Positions 1 through 9,695 of a stretch of 64,000 nucleotides of DNA are shown here, one piece after another. The stretch lies in NCBI GenBank assembly GCA_903851195.1, contig CAINNJ010000004.1, forward strand, positions 620,001 to 684,000, given 5' to 3'. Source of the DNA: an uncultured Acidobacteriia bacterium. GTDB taxonomy: Bacteria > Acidobacteriota > Terriglobia > Bryobacterales > Bryobacteraceae. A model generated the notes under the pieces. It was not told the origin of the DNA. It did not search any database and saw nothing but the letters and a program-made list of their open reading frames with translations. The stretch's first letter is position 1. Each line of letters opens with the position of its first letter. Both the position numbers and the translations under genes were made by a program.

Positions 1-11
1 TGTCGTAAAGA

Positions 12-1652
12 TTAAGCGAGCGACTGGGTCAGAATCGTCTGCGCTTCGGCCACGATCTGATCCAGGTGCTCCTGGCTCTTCAAACTCTCGGCGTAGAGCT
101 TGTAGATGTTCTCGGTGCCGGACGGACGGGCCGCGAACCAACCCGTCTCCGTCGTCACTTTCAGGCCACCGATCGGGGCGTTATTCCCCGGAGCATTAGT
201 GAGCTTCGCCGTCACGGCATCGCCCGCCAGTTCCGCCGCGGTGACCGAAGCCGGCGTCAGTTTCTTAAATGCGGCCTTCTGCTCCGGCGTGGCCGGTGCA
301 TCGATGCGCGTATAGTACGAACGTCCGAAGCGGTCTGTCAGATCGCGATAATGTTCGCCCGGATCTTTGCCTGTCACGGCAGTGATCTCGGCGGCCAGCA
401 GGCCTAAGATCAGGCCGTCTTTGTCGGTAGTCCAGACCGAGCCGTCGCGCCGCAGAAAACTGGCCCCGGCGCTCTCTTCGCCGCCGAAACAGCAACTGCC
501 GTCGAACAGGCCAGGGGCGAACCACTTGAAGCCCACCGGGACTTCCCAGAGCGTGCGGTCGAGATCCGCCACCACCCGGTCGATCAGGCTGCTGCTGACC
601 AGCGTCTTGCCGACCACGGCGCTCGCCCGCCACTTCGGACGGTTCCGCAGCAGGTACTGAATCCCGACCGCGAGGAAGTGGTTCGGATTCAGCAGACCGG
701 CCGAGCGCGTCACGATGCCATGCCGGTCGGCGTCCGGATCGTTGCCCCACGCGATGTCGAAGTCGTCCTTGAGCTTCACCAGGCTCGCCATCGCGTAAGG
801 GCTGCTGCAGTCCATGCGGATCTTGCCGTCGTGATCGAGCGTCATGAAGCTGAACTGCGGGTCGGTGCGCGGATTCACCACCTTCAGCTTCAGCCCGTAG
901 CGCTCGGCGATCGGCTCCCAGTAAGGCAGCGACGCGCCGCCCAGCGGATCCACGCCGATACTCAGCCCGGCGGCCCGGATCGCGTCCATGTCGATGACGT
1001 TCTCCAGGTCGTCCACGTAGTCGTTAACGTAGTCTTTCTCTTCCGTGGTGGAGGCGTTCAGAGCCTGTTCGAACGGCATCCGACGCACGCCGGTATTGCC
1101 CGCGCGCAGCAGTTCATTGGCGCGGTTCTGGATGGCGCTGGTCACCGCCGTGTCGGCCGGTCCGCCGTCCGGAGGATTGTACTTGAACCCGCCGTCTTCG
1201 GGCGGGTTGTGGGAAGGCGTGATGACGATGCCGTCGGCCAGTCCGTCGGTCAGTCCGCGATTCGCCACCAGGATGGCGCGCGAGATCACCGGCGTCGGCG
1301 CGAAACCGTCGCGCTCCTGGATGATGGTCGGAATCCCGTTGGCGGCCAGCACTTCCAGAGCGGTCCGCTGCGCCACTCCGGAAAGCGCATGCGTGTCCTT
1401 GCCCATGAAGAGCGTGCCCGTGTAACCCTGGCTCCGGCGGTACTCGCAGATGGCCTGCGTGATGGCCAGAATGTGGGCTTCGGTGAAGGTGTTGTTGGAC
1501 GGCGTGCCGCGGTGTCCGCTGGTGCCGAAACTGACCATTTGATTGGGATCGCCGGTGTCGGGACGATTCTCGAAATACTCCCGTTCCAGACGCGCGACAT
1601 CGATCAGACGCTCTTTCGGCGCGGGCTTTCCCGCCAGTTCGTGGATGGGCAT
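12..1652 (-). CDS. pgm: phosphoglucomutase (alpha-D-glucose phosphate-specific)
   Basis: Interconverts glucose-1-phosphate and glucose-6-phosphate, linking glycolysis with glycogen and cell-wall sugar synthesis in the cytoplasm. The 546-residue product matches the E. coli Pgm type from end to end and in length. Visible motifs are the phosphoserine loop TPSHNPP (Ser about 147), the metal loop DPDADRHG, the sugar loop [10 protein letters not shown] and the phosphate-binding RPSGTE near the C-terminus. I chose the ATG at 1652, which gives MPIHELAG as in the family. A longer in-frame start at 1733 would overlap the upstream gene and add a non-homologous tail. It lies 22 bases after the DCC/LMF gene on the same strand, so it is probably co-transcribed with it. 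Family assignment is secure. Confidence 0.96.
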   Translation of the reverse strand: MPIHELAGKPAPKERLIDVARLEREYFENRPDTGDPNQMVSFGTSGHRGTPSNNTFTEAHILAITQAICEYRRSQGYTGTLFMGKDTHALSGVAQRTALEVLAANGIPTIIQERDGFAPTPVISRAILVANRGLTDGLADGIVITPSHNPPEDGGFKYNPPDGGPADTAVTSAIQNRANELLRAGNTGVRRMPFEQALNASTTEEKDYVNDYVDDLENVIDMDAIRAAGLSIGVDPLGGASLPYWEPIAERYGLKLKVVNPRTDPQFSFMTLDHDGKIRMDCSSPYAMASLVKLKDDFDIAWGNDPDADRHGIVTRSAGLLNPNHFLAVGIQYLLRNRPKWRASAVVGKTLVSSSLIDRVVADLDRTLWEVPVGFKWFAPGLFDGSCCFGGEESAGASFLRRDGSVWTTDKDGLILGLLAAEITAVTGKDPGEHYRDLTDRFGRSYYTRIDAPATPEQKAAFKKLTPASVTAAELAGDAVTAKLTNAPGNNAPIGGLKVTTETGWFAARPSGTENIYKLYAESLKSQEHLDQIVAEAQTILTQSLA

Positions 1653-1674
1653 AGTTGTCGGTTCCAGCTTCAGT

Positions 1675-3441
1675 TTACTGAGTAGCGCCGCCGCGCAGAC
1701 TGACCGGCGGGAAGTAAATGCCTTTGGACTCACGCTTCCACCAGTTCCCGGTGCGCCGCCGCTCCTCGAAGGTGGTGAAATGGTACTCGTACAGCATGGC
1801 CCGGATCTCCTTCGGCGGCTTGCCGTTGAACGGGTCGCGCTCCAGCAGCGCCAGCACCGGCTTCGACCCTTCCAGCAGCGCGATCATGAAGCGCACGAAC
1901 CACGGGTTCTGCCGGAACGTCCCGAGCGAGGCGAACCACATCTGCCAGTCCAGCCGGGGCTGGAACGGCGCCACCCAGCCCGGCGCGCGATTGAACGGGC
2001 CGGCCTTGTACGGGAACGTATAGGGCAGCCAGTGCAGGCCGTCGTTGGAGCCTTCCACTTCCACCTCCGGGCGCTTGGTTGTCATCACGGCAAACAGGCC
2101 GTACTGGTTGACGATGCCGAAGGGCGCCACCACGTCGGCAAGCGGCGTCAGATACTCCGCCGGCGCGCCGAACATGCCGGCCAGTTCGCTGCCGGAGAGC
2201 GTCAGAATCACCGTGATCAAAGCGGCGGAAAGGACGCGGTTCGGGCGCGCCGGAGCCATCGCGCGGAAGGGCCGACCGGCCTTGCGGGCGAAGAACGCGT
2301 CGTCGAACAGGAACAGGCAGAGCGCGATGGCCAACAGGTTGAAGAAGGTGTAGTTGCCCGTCAGCAGAATCGCCACCTGCAGCCCGATAAAGCCGAACGC
2401 GGCCACCTGCTTCGCGCGTCGCGGCAGGAAGATCAGGAACGGCAGCACCAGTTCAATGACGAGCGCGCCCGCCGTGGACGCCTTCTGCAACCAGAGCGGC
2501 AACTGGTGCGCGTACCAGGCGAGCACGGTCGGCAATGGTTGCGTCTCGTAATGAAAGGCCAGCGCGGTCAGGTCGTGCCAGGACGTGTCGTGACTCAGCA
2601 GCTTCACCGCGCCGGACTCGAACATGAGCCGGAACAGCAGCCACTGGAAGAGCCAGACGCGCGGTCGCGCCGGGCTCAGGAAGATGGCGAGGAAGCCGGT
2701 CTCGAGCAGCAACAGATCCCACTGGTAGCTCATGAAGATCTGCCCCGCCGAAACGATCGACAGGTAGTAGACGAACAGGATGATGTAGATGATCCGCTGC
2801 CAGACGCTGTGCGGCCGGGCGAGGATAGAGATCGCGGCGAGCGCAACGCCGCCCCACGCGATGGAGAGCAGCGCGAAGTCGCTGTGCGTCCACCAGAAGA
2901 TGGTTGGCACGCGCCAGTACGCCGCCGCGCCGAGTTGGGCCGTGGCGAAGCGGAAGTAGGTGTTAACGGGCAGGATGCCGTCGGAACCGATGAGCCCTCG
3001 CGCCTGGATCCCGAACGAGGCGAAAGCGATCAGGTAAAGGAACGACAGCGAGCGGGAGAAGATGTTCGACGCCTTGTGATAGACGGGCCGTTCGACACGC
3101 GTTCCCCAGAGCGCGCGGGTCACACGATACGCCGCGTCGCGATGTCCGGCGATGAACCGATAGACCAGTTCGAAGAGGAACGCCAGACCCGGCGCGGAAT
3201 CGTACAGCCAGTACAGCCAGCCATAGCCCGGAACACCCGCCAGCAGGTGGAACACGGCTGCGGCGCCGGAATACTGCTTGCCATCGAAGTACTGCACCGC
3301 CGGTAACGGTTCCGCCCCCTCCTGATGTGGCACGTACTCGACGCGGTCGCCCGTGAGGCTCTGCCAGTAGTCCACCCAGAGGCGGCAGAAGCTGCAGTCG
3401 CCGTCGAAGACGAGCGTCGGTCGCTCCGGCGGAATCGTCAC
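1675..3441 (-). CDS. DCC thiol-oxidoreductase domain fused to lipase-maturation-factor-like membrane protein
   Basis: The 588-residue protein has two parts. Residues about 1-115 form a DCC (DUF393) domain with the signature FDGDCSFC, a predicted thiol-disulfide fold. Residues about 130-470 are a multi-span membrane region resembling lipase maturation factor, with [12 protein letters not shown] and a later [10 protein letters not shown]...HYETQPLP stretch; a soluble tail follows. In animals LMF1 helps lipases fold in the ER; the bacterial role is not established. The start is GTG, and GTGA overlaps the stop of the upstream phosphatase gene, indicating translational coupling. The fusion suggests redox-assisted maturation of exported proteins, which is inference. 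Confidence 0.8.
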   Translation of the reverse strand: MTIPPERPTLVFDGDCSFCRLWVDYWQSLTGDRVEYVPHQEGAEPLPAVQYFDGKQYSGAAAVFHLLAGVPGYGWLYWLYDSAPGLAFLFELVYRFIAGHRDAAYRVTRALWGTRVERPVYHKASNIFSRSLSFLYLIAFASFGIQARGLIGSDGILPVNTYFRFATAQLGAAAYWRVPTIFWWTHSDFALLSIAWGGVALAAISILARPHSVWQRIIYIILFVYYLSIVSAGQIFMSYQWDLLLLETGFLAIFLSPARPRVWLFQWLLFRLMFESGAVKLLSHDTSWHDLTALAFHYETQPLPTVLAWYAHQLPLWLQKASTAGALVIELVLPFLIFLPRRAKQVAAFGFIGLQVAILLTGNYTFFNLLAIALCLFLFDDAFFARKAGRPFRAMAPARPNRVLSAALITVILTLSGSELAGMFGAPAEYLTPLADVVAPFGIVNQYGLFAVMTTKRPEVEVEGSNDGLHWLPYTFPYKAGPFNRAPGWVAPFQPRLDWQMWFASLGTFRQNPWFVRFMIALLEGSKPVLALLERDPFNGKPPKEIRAMLYEYHFTTFEERRRTGNWWKRESKGIYFPPVSLRGGATQ

Positions 3442-4994
3442 GCGCGGCCGATAGCGGCGAGATCCGCCGACAGGGGAGAGATCGAGCCGGCCACGTCCAG
3501 GCGGACCACCAGCAGCGTCTGGTCGTCCTGCGGCAGTTCCTTGCCGAGGAACGTCCGGACGTCGTCGAGAATGGCCGCGCAGAGCTCCGTCGGCGCCAAA
3601 TCGCGGTGGCGTTCCACCGCAGCGAGAACGCCCTCTTCGCCGAACTCCTCATCCCGCGAGTTGGCCGCTTCGAGGATGCCGTCGGAGAAGACGATGAGCA
3701 GATCGCCGGCCTGAATCGGGACTTCGGCCTGCCGGTAGCGCGCGCCGGGCAGCAGCCCCAGCACGGGACCGCCGGAATCGAGCCGCTGCACCTCGCTCGC
3801 CGCCCCTTGCCGCTGCCGGATCAGCAGCGGCGGCAGATGGCCCGCATTCACGTAGCGCAGCACCGCGGCGCTGCGGTCCACATAACACCAGAAGAGGCTG
3901 ACGAAGCGCTCCCGGGCCGTCTTCATGCAGAGCAGATGATTGAGCCGCTCGGTGGATTGCTCGTGGCACGAAGCGGGGCCGGTGATGCAACTGGCGCGCA
4001 CCGCGCCCTGCACCACGCCCATCAGCAGCGCGGCGGGCAAGCCCTTGCCGGAGACGTCGCCCAGAACCAGCCCGACCTCGCCATCGTCCGTCTCGAAGAC
4101 GTCGTACAGATCCCCTCCCACCTGATACGCCGGCACGCATTTGGCGGCGAAGGACAGCATGCCCGAAGGCGATTCGCCGGTCGGAAAGAGGTCGTTCTGC
4201 ACGCGCCGCGCGAGCGACAGTTCCTCTTCGATATGCCGTCCGCGCATGTAGTGACGGAAGCGGAGCGCGATGATGATGACGGCGCCAATGAGGGCGATCG
4301 CCGCGGCGCAGCCGACGATCAGGTTCTCGCGCAACGGCAGAAAATTGGCGGAAACCCCGTCGAAGTAGAGCCCGATCTCGGCCAGTTGCGGTGCTCCGCG
4401 GCCCGGCCCGCGCCCGCCACGCCGGCCGTTGCCTCCGTTGTCGCGGCCGGGACCATCGGGACCGCGGCCTTCTTCCTCGCCGGGCGGTGGTCCGCGGCGA
4501 TCGAACACCGGCGGGCCGAAGCGCATCGGATTCACCACTACCAGAACCTTGCCGGACCGGGTCTCCCGCTCGTCCGCGCGGCGCCCGCGATCCTCCAGCA
4601 TCTTGCCCAACTGTCCGGGCTGGTAGGACGGCGCGCCGGCAACCTTATCGCTCTCCGCGAGCACCTTGCCGTCCATATCGAGGATGCGGATCCAGGCCAG
4701 TTGCTGCGGCGACTCATGCACCAGTTCGCGCAGCACCGGCGCGAGCGTGGCCGGTTCCCGCGAGCCGGTCAGACGGGCGGCGCGTCCGATGGACTGCATG
4801 CGGCGGTCCGCTTCCCGCTGCGCCTCCTGCCGTACCAGGCTCTGGGAAACGTAATAGTACGTCCGCAACGTCTGCACAAGCAGCAGCAGCCCGAGCGACA
4901 GGCCGAGTGCGGTCGAGATCCGGAACCACAGATATTTGGGTTTCACGCGTTGCTCTGGATACTCGCTCATGATACTCAACGACGCTCTGCCCAT
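3438..4994 (-). CDS. membrane-anchored PP2C/SpoIIE-type serine phosphatase
   Basis: The 518-residue sensor phosphatase has one TM helix near residues 24-45, an extracytoplasmic region with a Gly/Pro/Arg-rich low-complexity patch (about 165-205), and a second TM near 224-246. A C-terminal SpoIIE/PP2C domain follows, with DVSGKGLPAALLMG and acidic metal-binding stretches such as VFSDGI. Such proteins usually dephosphorylate anti-sigma-factor antagonists in partner-switching cascades. No such partner lies beside it; its neighbours are the DCC/LMF gene and pgm. The start is ambiguous between ATG 4994 and ATG 4970, and neither has a convincing Shine-Dalgarno. It is divergent from the cytochrome gene. 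Confidence 0.85.
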   Translation of the reverse strand: MGRASLSIMSEYPEQRVKPKYLWFRISTALGLSLGLLLLVQTLRTYYYVSQSLVRQEAQREADRRMQSIGRAARLTGSREPATLAPVLRELVHESPQQLAWIRILDMDGKVLAESDKVAGAPSYQPGQLGKMLEDRGRRADERETRSGKVLVVVNPMRFGPPVFDRRGPPPGEEEGRGPDGPGRDNGGNGRRGGRGPGRGAPQLAEIGLYFDGVSANFLPLRENLIVGCAAAIALIGAVIIIALRFRHYMRGRHIEEELSLARRVQNDLFPTGESPSGMLSFAAKCVPAYQVGGDLYDVFETDDGEVGLVLGDVSGKGLPAALLMGVVQGAVRASCITGPASCHEQSTERLNHLLCMKTARERFVSLFWCYVDRSAAVLRYVNAGHLPPLLIRQRQGAASEVQRLDSGGPVLGLLPGARYRQAEVPIQAGDLLIVFSDGILEAANSRDEEFGEEGVLAAVERHRDLAPTELCAAILDDVRTFLGKELPQDDQTLLVVRLDVAGSISPLSADLAAIGRA

Positions 4995-5061
4995 GGGGGT
5001 AAGGTTTCGTATCCCGTACTGTTTTGACGCGCTTTTACAAGTGTCCGCCCGGTTTCTGAGC

Positions 5062-5067
5062 TAGACT
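5062..5067 (+). promoter_or_regulatory. candidate -10 element of the cytochrome gene (leaderless type)
   Basis: The hexamer TAGACT ends six bases before the ATG at 5074, and no Shine-Dalgarno is present. This is the spacing expected if transcription starts at or next to the A of the start codon. No good -35 is visible. The same arrangement recurs in this window. Confidence 0.45.
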
Positions 5068-5073
5068 GGCGCC

Positions 5074-5448
5074 ATGCGCAGAGTTCTCCTGGCCGCCATG
5101 GCCGCCGCGTGTTTGATGGCTCCGGTTTTAGTAGGTCAGGAGGCGCCGCCGGCGGCAGCCCGCAAACCGCTCGGCCCGCCGCAAAATCTGAAGATCCTGA
5201 AGCCCGAAGAAGTGCCCTCCCTCATGGGAGCGTTCATGAACTGGACGGGCCTGAAATGCGTGGAATGTCACGCCGCGCCGGACTTCGCCAGCGATGAAAA
5301 GGACAAGAAAGTCGTGGCGCGCCGGCACCTCAAGATGGTGCGCGACATGAACGCGAACATCTTTGGCGGCGAGAACAAAGTGACCTGTTACACCTGTCAT
5401 CGCGGCGATCCGCACCCGCTGGACGGCCCGCCCATGTCGATCAAATAG
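5074..5448 (+). CDS. diheme c-type cytochrome, photosynthetic reaction-centre cytochrome subunit type
   Basis: The 124-residue exported protein has a signal peptide (about residues 1-21) and two heme-binding motifs, CVECH and CYTCH followed by RGD. The 50-residue spacing and the sequence around the hemes fit the small reaction-centre cytochrome c-like family common in Acidobacteria. Here it would be a periplasmic electron carrier, not a photosynthetic part: no reaction-centre genes are present. No redox partner is adjacent. Confidence 0.85.
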   Translation: MRRVLLAAMAAACLMAPVLVGQEAPPAAARKPLGPPQNLKILKPEEVPSLMGAFMNWTGLKCVECHAAPDFASDEKDKKVVARRHLKMVRDMNANIFGGENKVTCYTCHRGDPHPLDGPPMSIK

Positions 5449-5472
5449 CCGAAACCCGTGCGACAATACCGC

Positions 5473-6861
5473 ATGACGCGATTGATCGTACTGGTCCTGG
5501 CCTGCCTTTCTGCGGTGCCCGCAGCCACCCTGCCTCCCGAAGCCGAGCAGCGGCTGGCACTCGAAATCTACAGGCAGATGGTGGAGATCCGGTCCGGCTT
5601 CACCACCGGTTCCACGACGCCGGTTGTCGAGGCCGTCGCCGCGCGTTTACGCGAGGCGGGCTTCCCGGCGAGCGATATCTTCTCCGGCGGCGCCAATCCG
5701 AAGAAATCGAATCTGGTAGTCCGCTATCACGGAACCGGCAAACGCGGGCCGATCCTGCTACTGGCGCACACCGATGTGGTGGAGGCCAAACGGGAGGACT
5801 GGACCACCGACCCGTTTCAGTTCATCGAAAAAGAAGGCTATTTCTACGGGCGCGGCACGGCGGACGACAAAGCGCAAGCTGCGGTCTGGGTGGCCAATCT
5901 GATCCGCTACAAACGCGAAGGGTACCGGCCGGATCGCGACATCATCGTGGCCTTGACGGCCGATGAAGAGGGCGGCGGACCGTTCAACGGTGTCGACTGG
6001 CTGATCAAAAACCACAAAGATCTGATCGCCGCGGACTTCGCTCTGAACGAAGGCGGACGCGGCGAGATGCTGGAAGGTAAGCGCATCTCGAACAATCTGC
6101 AGGCAGCGGAAAAATGGTATGTCGATTTCCGGCTGGAGGTGCATAACAAAGGCGGCCACAGTTCCCAGCCGGTGCCGGACAACGCCATCTATCACCTCGC
6201 CGGAGGGCTGCAGAAACTGGGGCAGTTCGCCTTCCCGATGAAAGTCAACGAGGTCACGAAAGCCTACTTCACGCAAATGGCGAAGCTGGAGAAGGGCGCC
6301 CTGGCGGAGGATCTCGCCAAGGCCGGCTCAGGCGATCAGGCGGCGATGGAGCGGATCGCCGCGCGCTCTCCACAGTGGAACTCCATGCTGCGGACCACGT
6401 GCGTGGCGACACAGCTGGAAGGCGGTCATGCCCGCAATGCCCTGCCCCAACTGGCGGCGGCGAACGTAAACTGCCGGGTGATGCCGGACGACTCGCTCGA
6501 TTACGTGAAGACCACGCTGCAGCGCGTCATGGCGGACGATCAGGTCGCCATCGCGGTGGACAACGCGGAAGAGAACGCGCCGGGCTCTCCGCTGCGCGCC
6601 GACATCCTGAAAGCCATGAACCGCGTGACGGATACCATGTGGCCAGGCGTGATGGTGCTGCCGTTCATGAGCACCGGCGCGACGGACGGGCGCTCGCTGC
6701 GGTCGGCCGGAATTCCGACCTATGGCGTGCAGGGGTTCTTTCAGGATCGCAACGACAACCGGTCGCACGGCCGGGATGAGCGCATGATGGTCCGATCGTT
6801 CTACGAAGGCCAGACTTTTCTGTACGAGCTGGTAAAAGAACTCACGAAAGCCGCCGAATAA
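5473..6861 (+). CDS. secreted M20-family metallopeptidase
   Basis: The 462-residue exported dizinc peptidase has signal peptide MTRLIVLVLACLSAVPA. Catalytic motifs appear in order: HTDVV (metal His and Asp), GRGTADDK (bridging Asp), TADEEGG (general base and metal Glu), NEGGRG, and a distal SHGRDE for the last metal His. It probably cleaves short peptides or acyl-amino acids in the periplasm. An in-frame GTG at 5458 is possible, but the ATG at 5473 gives a clean signal peptide. No Shine-Dalgarno is seen; GACAAT ends five bases before this ATG. Its TAA directly abuts the stop codon of the convergent histidine kinase gene. Confidence 0.9.
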   Translation: MTRLIVLVLACLSAVPAATLPPEAEQRLALEIYRQMVEIRSGFTTGSTTPVVEAVAARLREAGFPASDIFSGGANPKKSNLVVRYHGTGKRGPILLLAHTDVVEAKREDWTTDPFQFIEKEGYFYGRGTADDKAQAAVWVANLIRYKREGYRPDRDIIVALTADEEGGGPFNGVDWLIKNHKDLIAADFALNEGGRGEMLEGKRISNNLQAAEKWYVDFRLEVHNKGGHSSQPVPDNAIYHLAGGLQKLGQFAFPMKVNEVTKAYFTQMAKLEKGALAEDLAKAGSGDQAAMERIAARSPQWNSMLRTTCVATQLEGGHARNALPQLAAANVNCRVMPDDSLDYVKTTLQRVMADDQVAIAVDNAEENAPGSPLRADILKAMNRVTDTMWPGVMVLPFMSTGATDGRSLRSAGIPTYGVQGFFQDRNDNRSHGRDERMMVRSFYEGQTFLYELVKELTKAAE

Positions 6862-9558
6862 TCACGCTTTCGCGAGCACATCGCGAACTTTGGCGGCCAG
6901 CGCGGCAGCCGTGTACGGCTTGCGCAAAAAACCCGAGAGACCTTTGTCCATGAGCCGCTGCACGGTGTCCTGTTCGTCGAAGCCGCTGGTGAGCAGCACG
7001 CGCGCGGCGGGGTTCAGCGCCAGGATGTTTCCCAGCGTTTCCTCGCCGCCCATGCGGGGCATCGTGAGATCCAGCAGGATCATGCCGATGCTGTGGGAGA
7101 GGCCGCGATACAGATCGAGTGCCTCGTGTCCGTCGTTCGCCACCACCACCGTGTACCCATACCGTTCCAGAGCGGCTTTGGCAGTCTGGCGCACCACCGC
7201 CTCGTCGTCGACGATCAGGATGGTGGTCTCCGGACCGGGCGCCGCCGCCAGGTTTTCGGCGGTTCGCTCGCCGGCCGGCAGGGTGACAGGCGGAGCGACC
7301 GACGGAGCCACAGACGGAGTGACAGGCGGCGTGACGGGCGAAGCGGGCAGCAACACACTGAAGATACTGCCGCGCCCGGGAATACTGCGCACGCGCAGTA
7401 TTCCCCGGTGCGCGCGGACAATGCCGGTGGCCGCGGCAAGGCCGAGTCCGCGGCCGGTGAACTTGGTGGTGAAGAAGGGATCGAAAATGCGCTGCCGGGT
7501 ATCGGCCGTCATGCCGCAGCCGTTGTCCTGCACCTCGATGGAAACGTAGTCGCCGGAGGGCAGTTCCTGATCGAGGTCCTCCGACTGCAGCCACGCCGGA
7601 TCCACGCTCACCGCTTCGGTAACCACCCGGACCATACCGGGCCGGTCGCCGATGGCTTCGGCGCCGTTGATCACCAGATTCATGAGCAGCTGCTGGAACT
7701 GGATAAAGTCGCCTTCGACGGAGGGCAAAGCCGGCGCCAGTTCGAGATCCAGTTCCACGTTGCGCGGGATGGTTAGGCGCAGCATGTGGGCGATTTCGCG
7801 GACCAGCGCGGAGACGTCCACCGGCCGGATCACAATCTGGCCCTTGCCCGCATACGCAAGAAGCTGGCGCGTCAGATCGGCCGCGCGCTCGGTGGAGCGC
7901 AGAGCGCTCTCCAGATACGGCCGCGCCTCATGGCCGGCGGGCAGCGCTTCAAAGGCGAGCGAAGCGTTGCCCAGAACGCTGGTCAGAATGTTGTTGAAAT
8001 CGTGCGCGATGCCGCCGGCGAGGAGGCCGATGCTTTCCAGCTTGCCGGCCTCGCGAACGCGAGTCTCGAGCTTCTGCCGTTCGGAGAGATTGAGAACCCA
8101 GGCGATCCAGGGAGACCAGTGCGAATCGCCGTCGCTGGCCGCGGCGGTCAGCACGGGGATCCGGCGGCCCTCCCGGTCAATCAGTTGCGTTTCCACGGGA
8201 TCGGAAAAGCCGCGCGTGGCGAGCTGTCTCCGGGCGCGGTCGCCGGCTTCGCGTCGCTCGGGCGCGGTGATGTCGCTCCAGAGCAGACGGCCTTCCCGCA
8301 CGTCCTCCGGTGTGTAGCCGACCATGGACAGAAACGCGTCGTTGGCTTCGAGGACAAGCCGCTCGTCGCCGCACAGGAATCCGATGGCTGGACTGTCGAA
8401 GAGCCGTCGCAGTCGGGACTCGCTGGCCACCAGCGCTTTCTGGGTCTGGCGGAGCGCCGTGACATCCACATAGCTGCCGAGCGCGCCGGTAATGGCGCCA
8501 TCGGGAGTGCTGATAGGCAGAGCGTTGACGATCAGCGTGGCGAAGGCGCCGTCCGGCCTCTTGTAGAGAACCTCTTCGTGATCGACGCGTTTGCCGGTTC
8601 GAAGTGCCCGGCTGACCGGCCCGCTGCCAGGCTCCAGCGGAGCGCCATCGAGAGAGAAAAAGGCCCCCCGGGGCGGGCTCGTCAGATCGTCGCCGGCTTT
8701 GAAGGGAACGCCGAAGAGTTCGCACGCGGCGGGATTGACGAGTTCGATCCGCAGGGAGGGCGACGCGATGACGACGCCGACCGGCATCTCACGCAGAACA
8801 GTTTCCAGCCGGTCGTGCTCCGACGCGAGAGCTTTGGCGACCGCCCCGCGCTCGGCCTCGCCGATCTTGCGCGACGTGATATCGCGAATAAAAAGATTGA
8901 GACCGCCGGGTCCGGGATAGGCGTCGAAAGCGTACCAGCGGCCGCCGGGTCCGGGTTCTTCGAAGGAGACGGGCGCGTCTTCGCGCAGCGCGCGCTGCAG
9001 CTCCTTATAGAGGATGACGGCCGGAGACTCCGGAAAAACGGCGCGCAGGCTCTTGCCGTGAAGCATCGCGGGCTGCTTCTTCGCGATGTGTCCGGCGCGG
9101 GCGTTGGCGTACAGGCAGCGAAAGCCCGGGTCGAGCGAGATGATGGCGTCCTGCGAGCTTTCCAGCACGTCGTGAAGGCGGGCGCCGGTGCTTTGCGCGC
9201 GGAAGTGTTCCATGCGGAGGCGCTGCATGGCGGAACAGATCGCAAGCGACGCGACGAGGAAAAGAAGCGCGCCCAGAACCACCGGACCGGGCTCGGGAAA
9301 CCCGGAGCCGAACGGGTTCGGGACCGGCGGGCTTTCGAGGCGGAGACCGGCCAGCAGCAAAAGGCCGGCGGTTACCAGACCCGGCTTGAGGCCCCCGTAC
9401 CACGCGCTGAAAACCACGCCCAGCAGGAAGCAGAGCCAGGACGTCTGCGGCAAGACAGGGGAATCCAGGGCAAGGCCGGCGGCCAGACGGAGCGCAAAGG
9501 CAAGACCCGCGGCCGCGACGGCGACAAACAAGCGAACGGGCCGGGAATCGTAATGCAT
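6862..9558 (-). CDS. hybrid sensor histidine kinase with three PAS-like domains and a receiver domain
   Basis: Domain order in the 898 residues is: four hydrophobic N-terminal segments (about 8-110, DUF4118-like), PAS-like units near 125-230, 250-370 and 380-495, a HisKA box GGIAHDFNN with His519, and an HATPase with N box near 628 plus DNGCGM and GRGLGL glycine boxes. A linker of Pro/Val/Thr repeats (about 740-762) leads to a C-terminal receiver with DD at 785-786, phospho-acceptor Asp830 and Lys880. The linker is encoded by near-identical short repeats around 7280-7345. No DNA-binding regulator is adjacent. It is divergent from the subtilase gene; a link between them is speculative. Confidence 0.92.
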   Translation of the reverse strand: MHYDSRPVRLFVAVAAAGLAFALRLAAGLALDSPVLPQTSWLCFLLGVVFSAWYGGLKPGLVTAGLLLLAGLRLESPPVPNPFGSGFPEPGPVVLGALLFLVASLAICSAMQRLRMEHFRAQSTGARLHDVLESSQDAIISLDPGFRCLYANARAGHIAKKQPAMLHGKSLRAVFPESPAVILYKELQRALREDAPVSFEEPGPGGRWYAFDAYPGPGGLNLFIRDITSRKIGEAERGAVAKALASEHDRLETVLREMPVGVVIASPSLRIELVNPAACELFGVPFKAGDDLTSPPRGAFFSLDGAPLEPGSGPVSRALRTGKRVDHEEVLYKRPDGAFATLIVNALPISTPDGAITGALGSYVDVTALRQTQKALVASESRLRRLFDSPAIGFLCGDERLVLEANDAFLSMVGYTPEDVREGRLLWSDITAPERREAGDRARRQLATRGFSDPVETQLIDREGRRIPVLTAAASDGDSHWSPWIAWVLNLSERQKLETRVREAGKLESIGLLAGGIAHDFNNILTSVLGNASLAFEALPAGHEARPYLESALRSTERAADLTRQLLAYAGKGQIVIRPVDVSALVREIAHMLRLTIPRNVELDLELAPALPSVEGDFIQFQQLLMNLVINGAEAIGDRPGMVRVVTEAVSVDPAWLQSEDLDQELPSGDYVSIEVQDNGCGMTADTRQRIFDPFFTTKFTGRGLGLAAATGIVRAHRGILRVRSIPGRGSIFSVLLPASPVTPPVTPSVAPSVAPPVTLPAGERTAENLAAAPGPETTILIVDDEAVVRQTAKAALERYGYTVVVANDGHEALDLYRGLSHSIGMILLDLTMPRMGGEETLGNILALNPAARVLLTSGFDEQDTVQRLMDKGLSGFLRKPYTAAALAAKVRDVLAKA

Positions 9559-9695
9559 GAGTGGATGTCTTCGGCGCGTCCGCGCCGCTACCCATTCAAT
9601 GTAAACCAGCAGACTTTTTGCCGTTTCGTCACGGAAATATTAAGACAAATTTAACCGTGCGAAAACGGCCTTTGCGCATAGAATGAGCGGAGACT

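Noticed and set aside
1653-1733. 27-residue N-terminal extension of phosphoglucomutase
   Set aside because: It overlaps the upstream gene and lacks family similarity; the ATG at 1652 aligns with the E. coli protein start.
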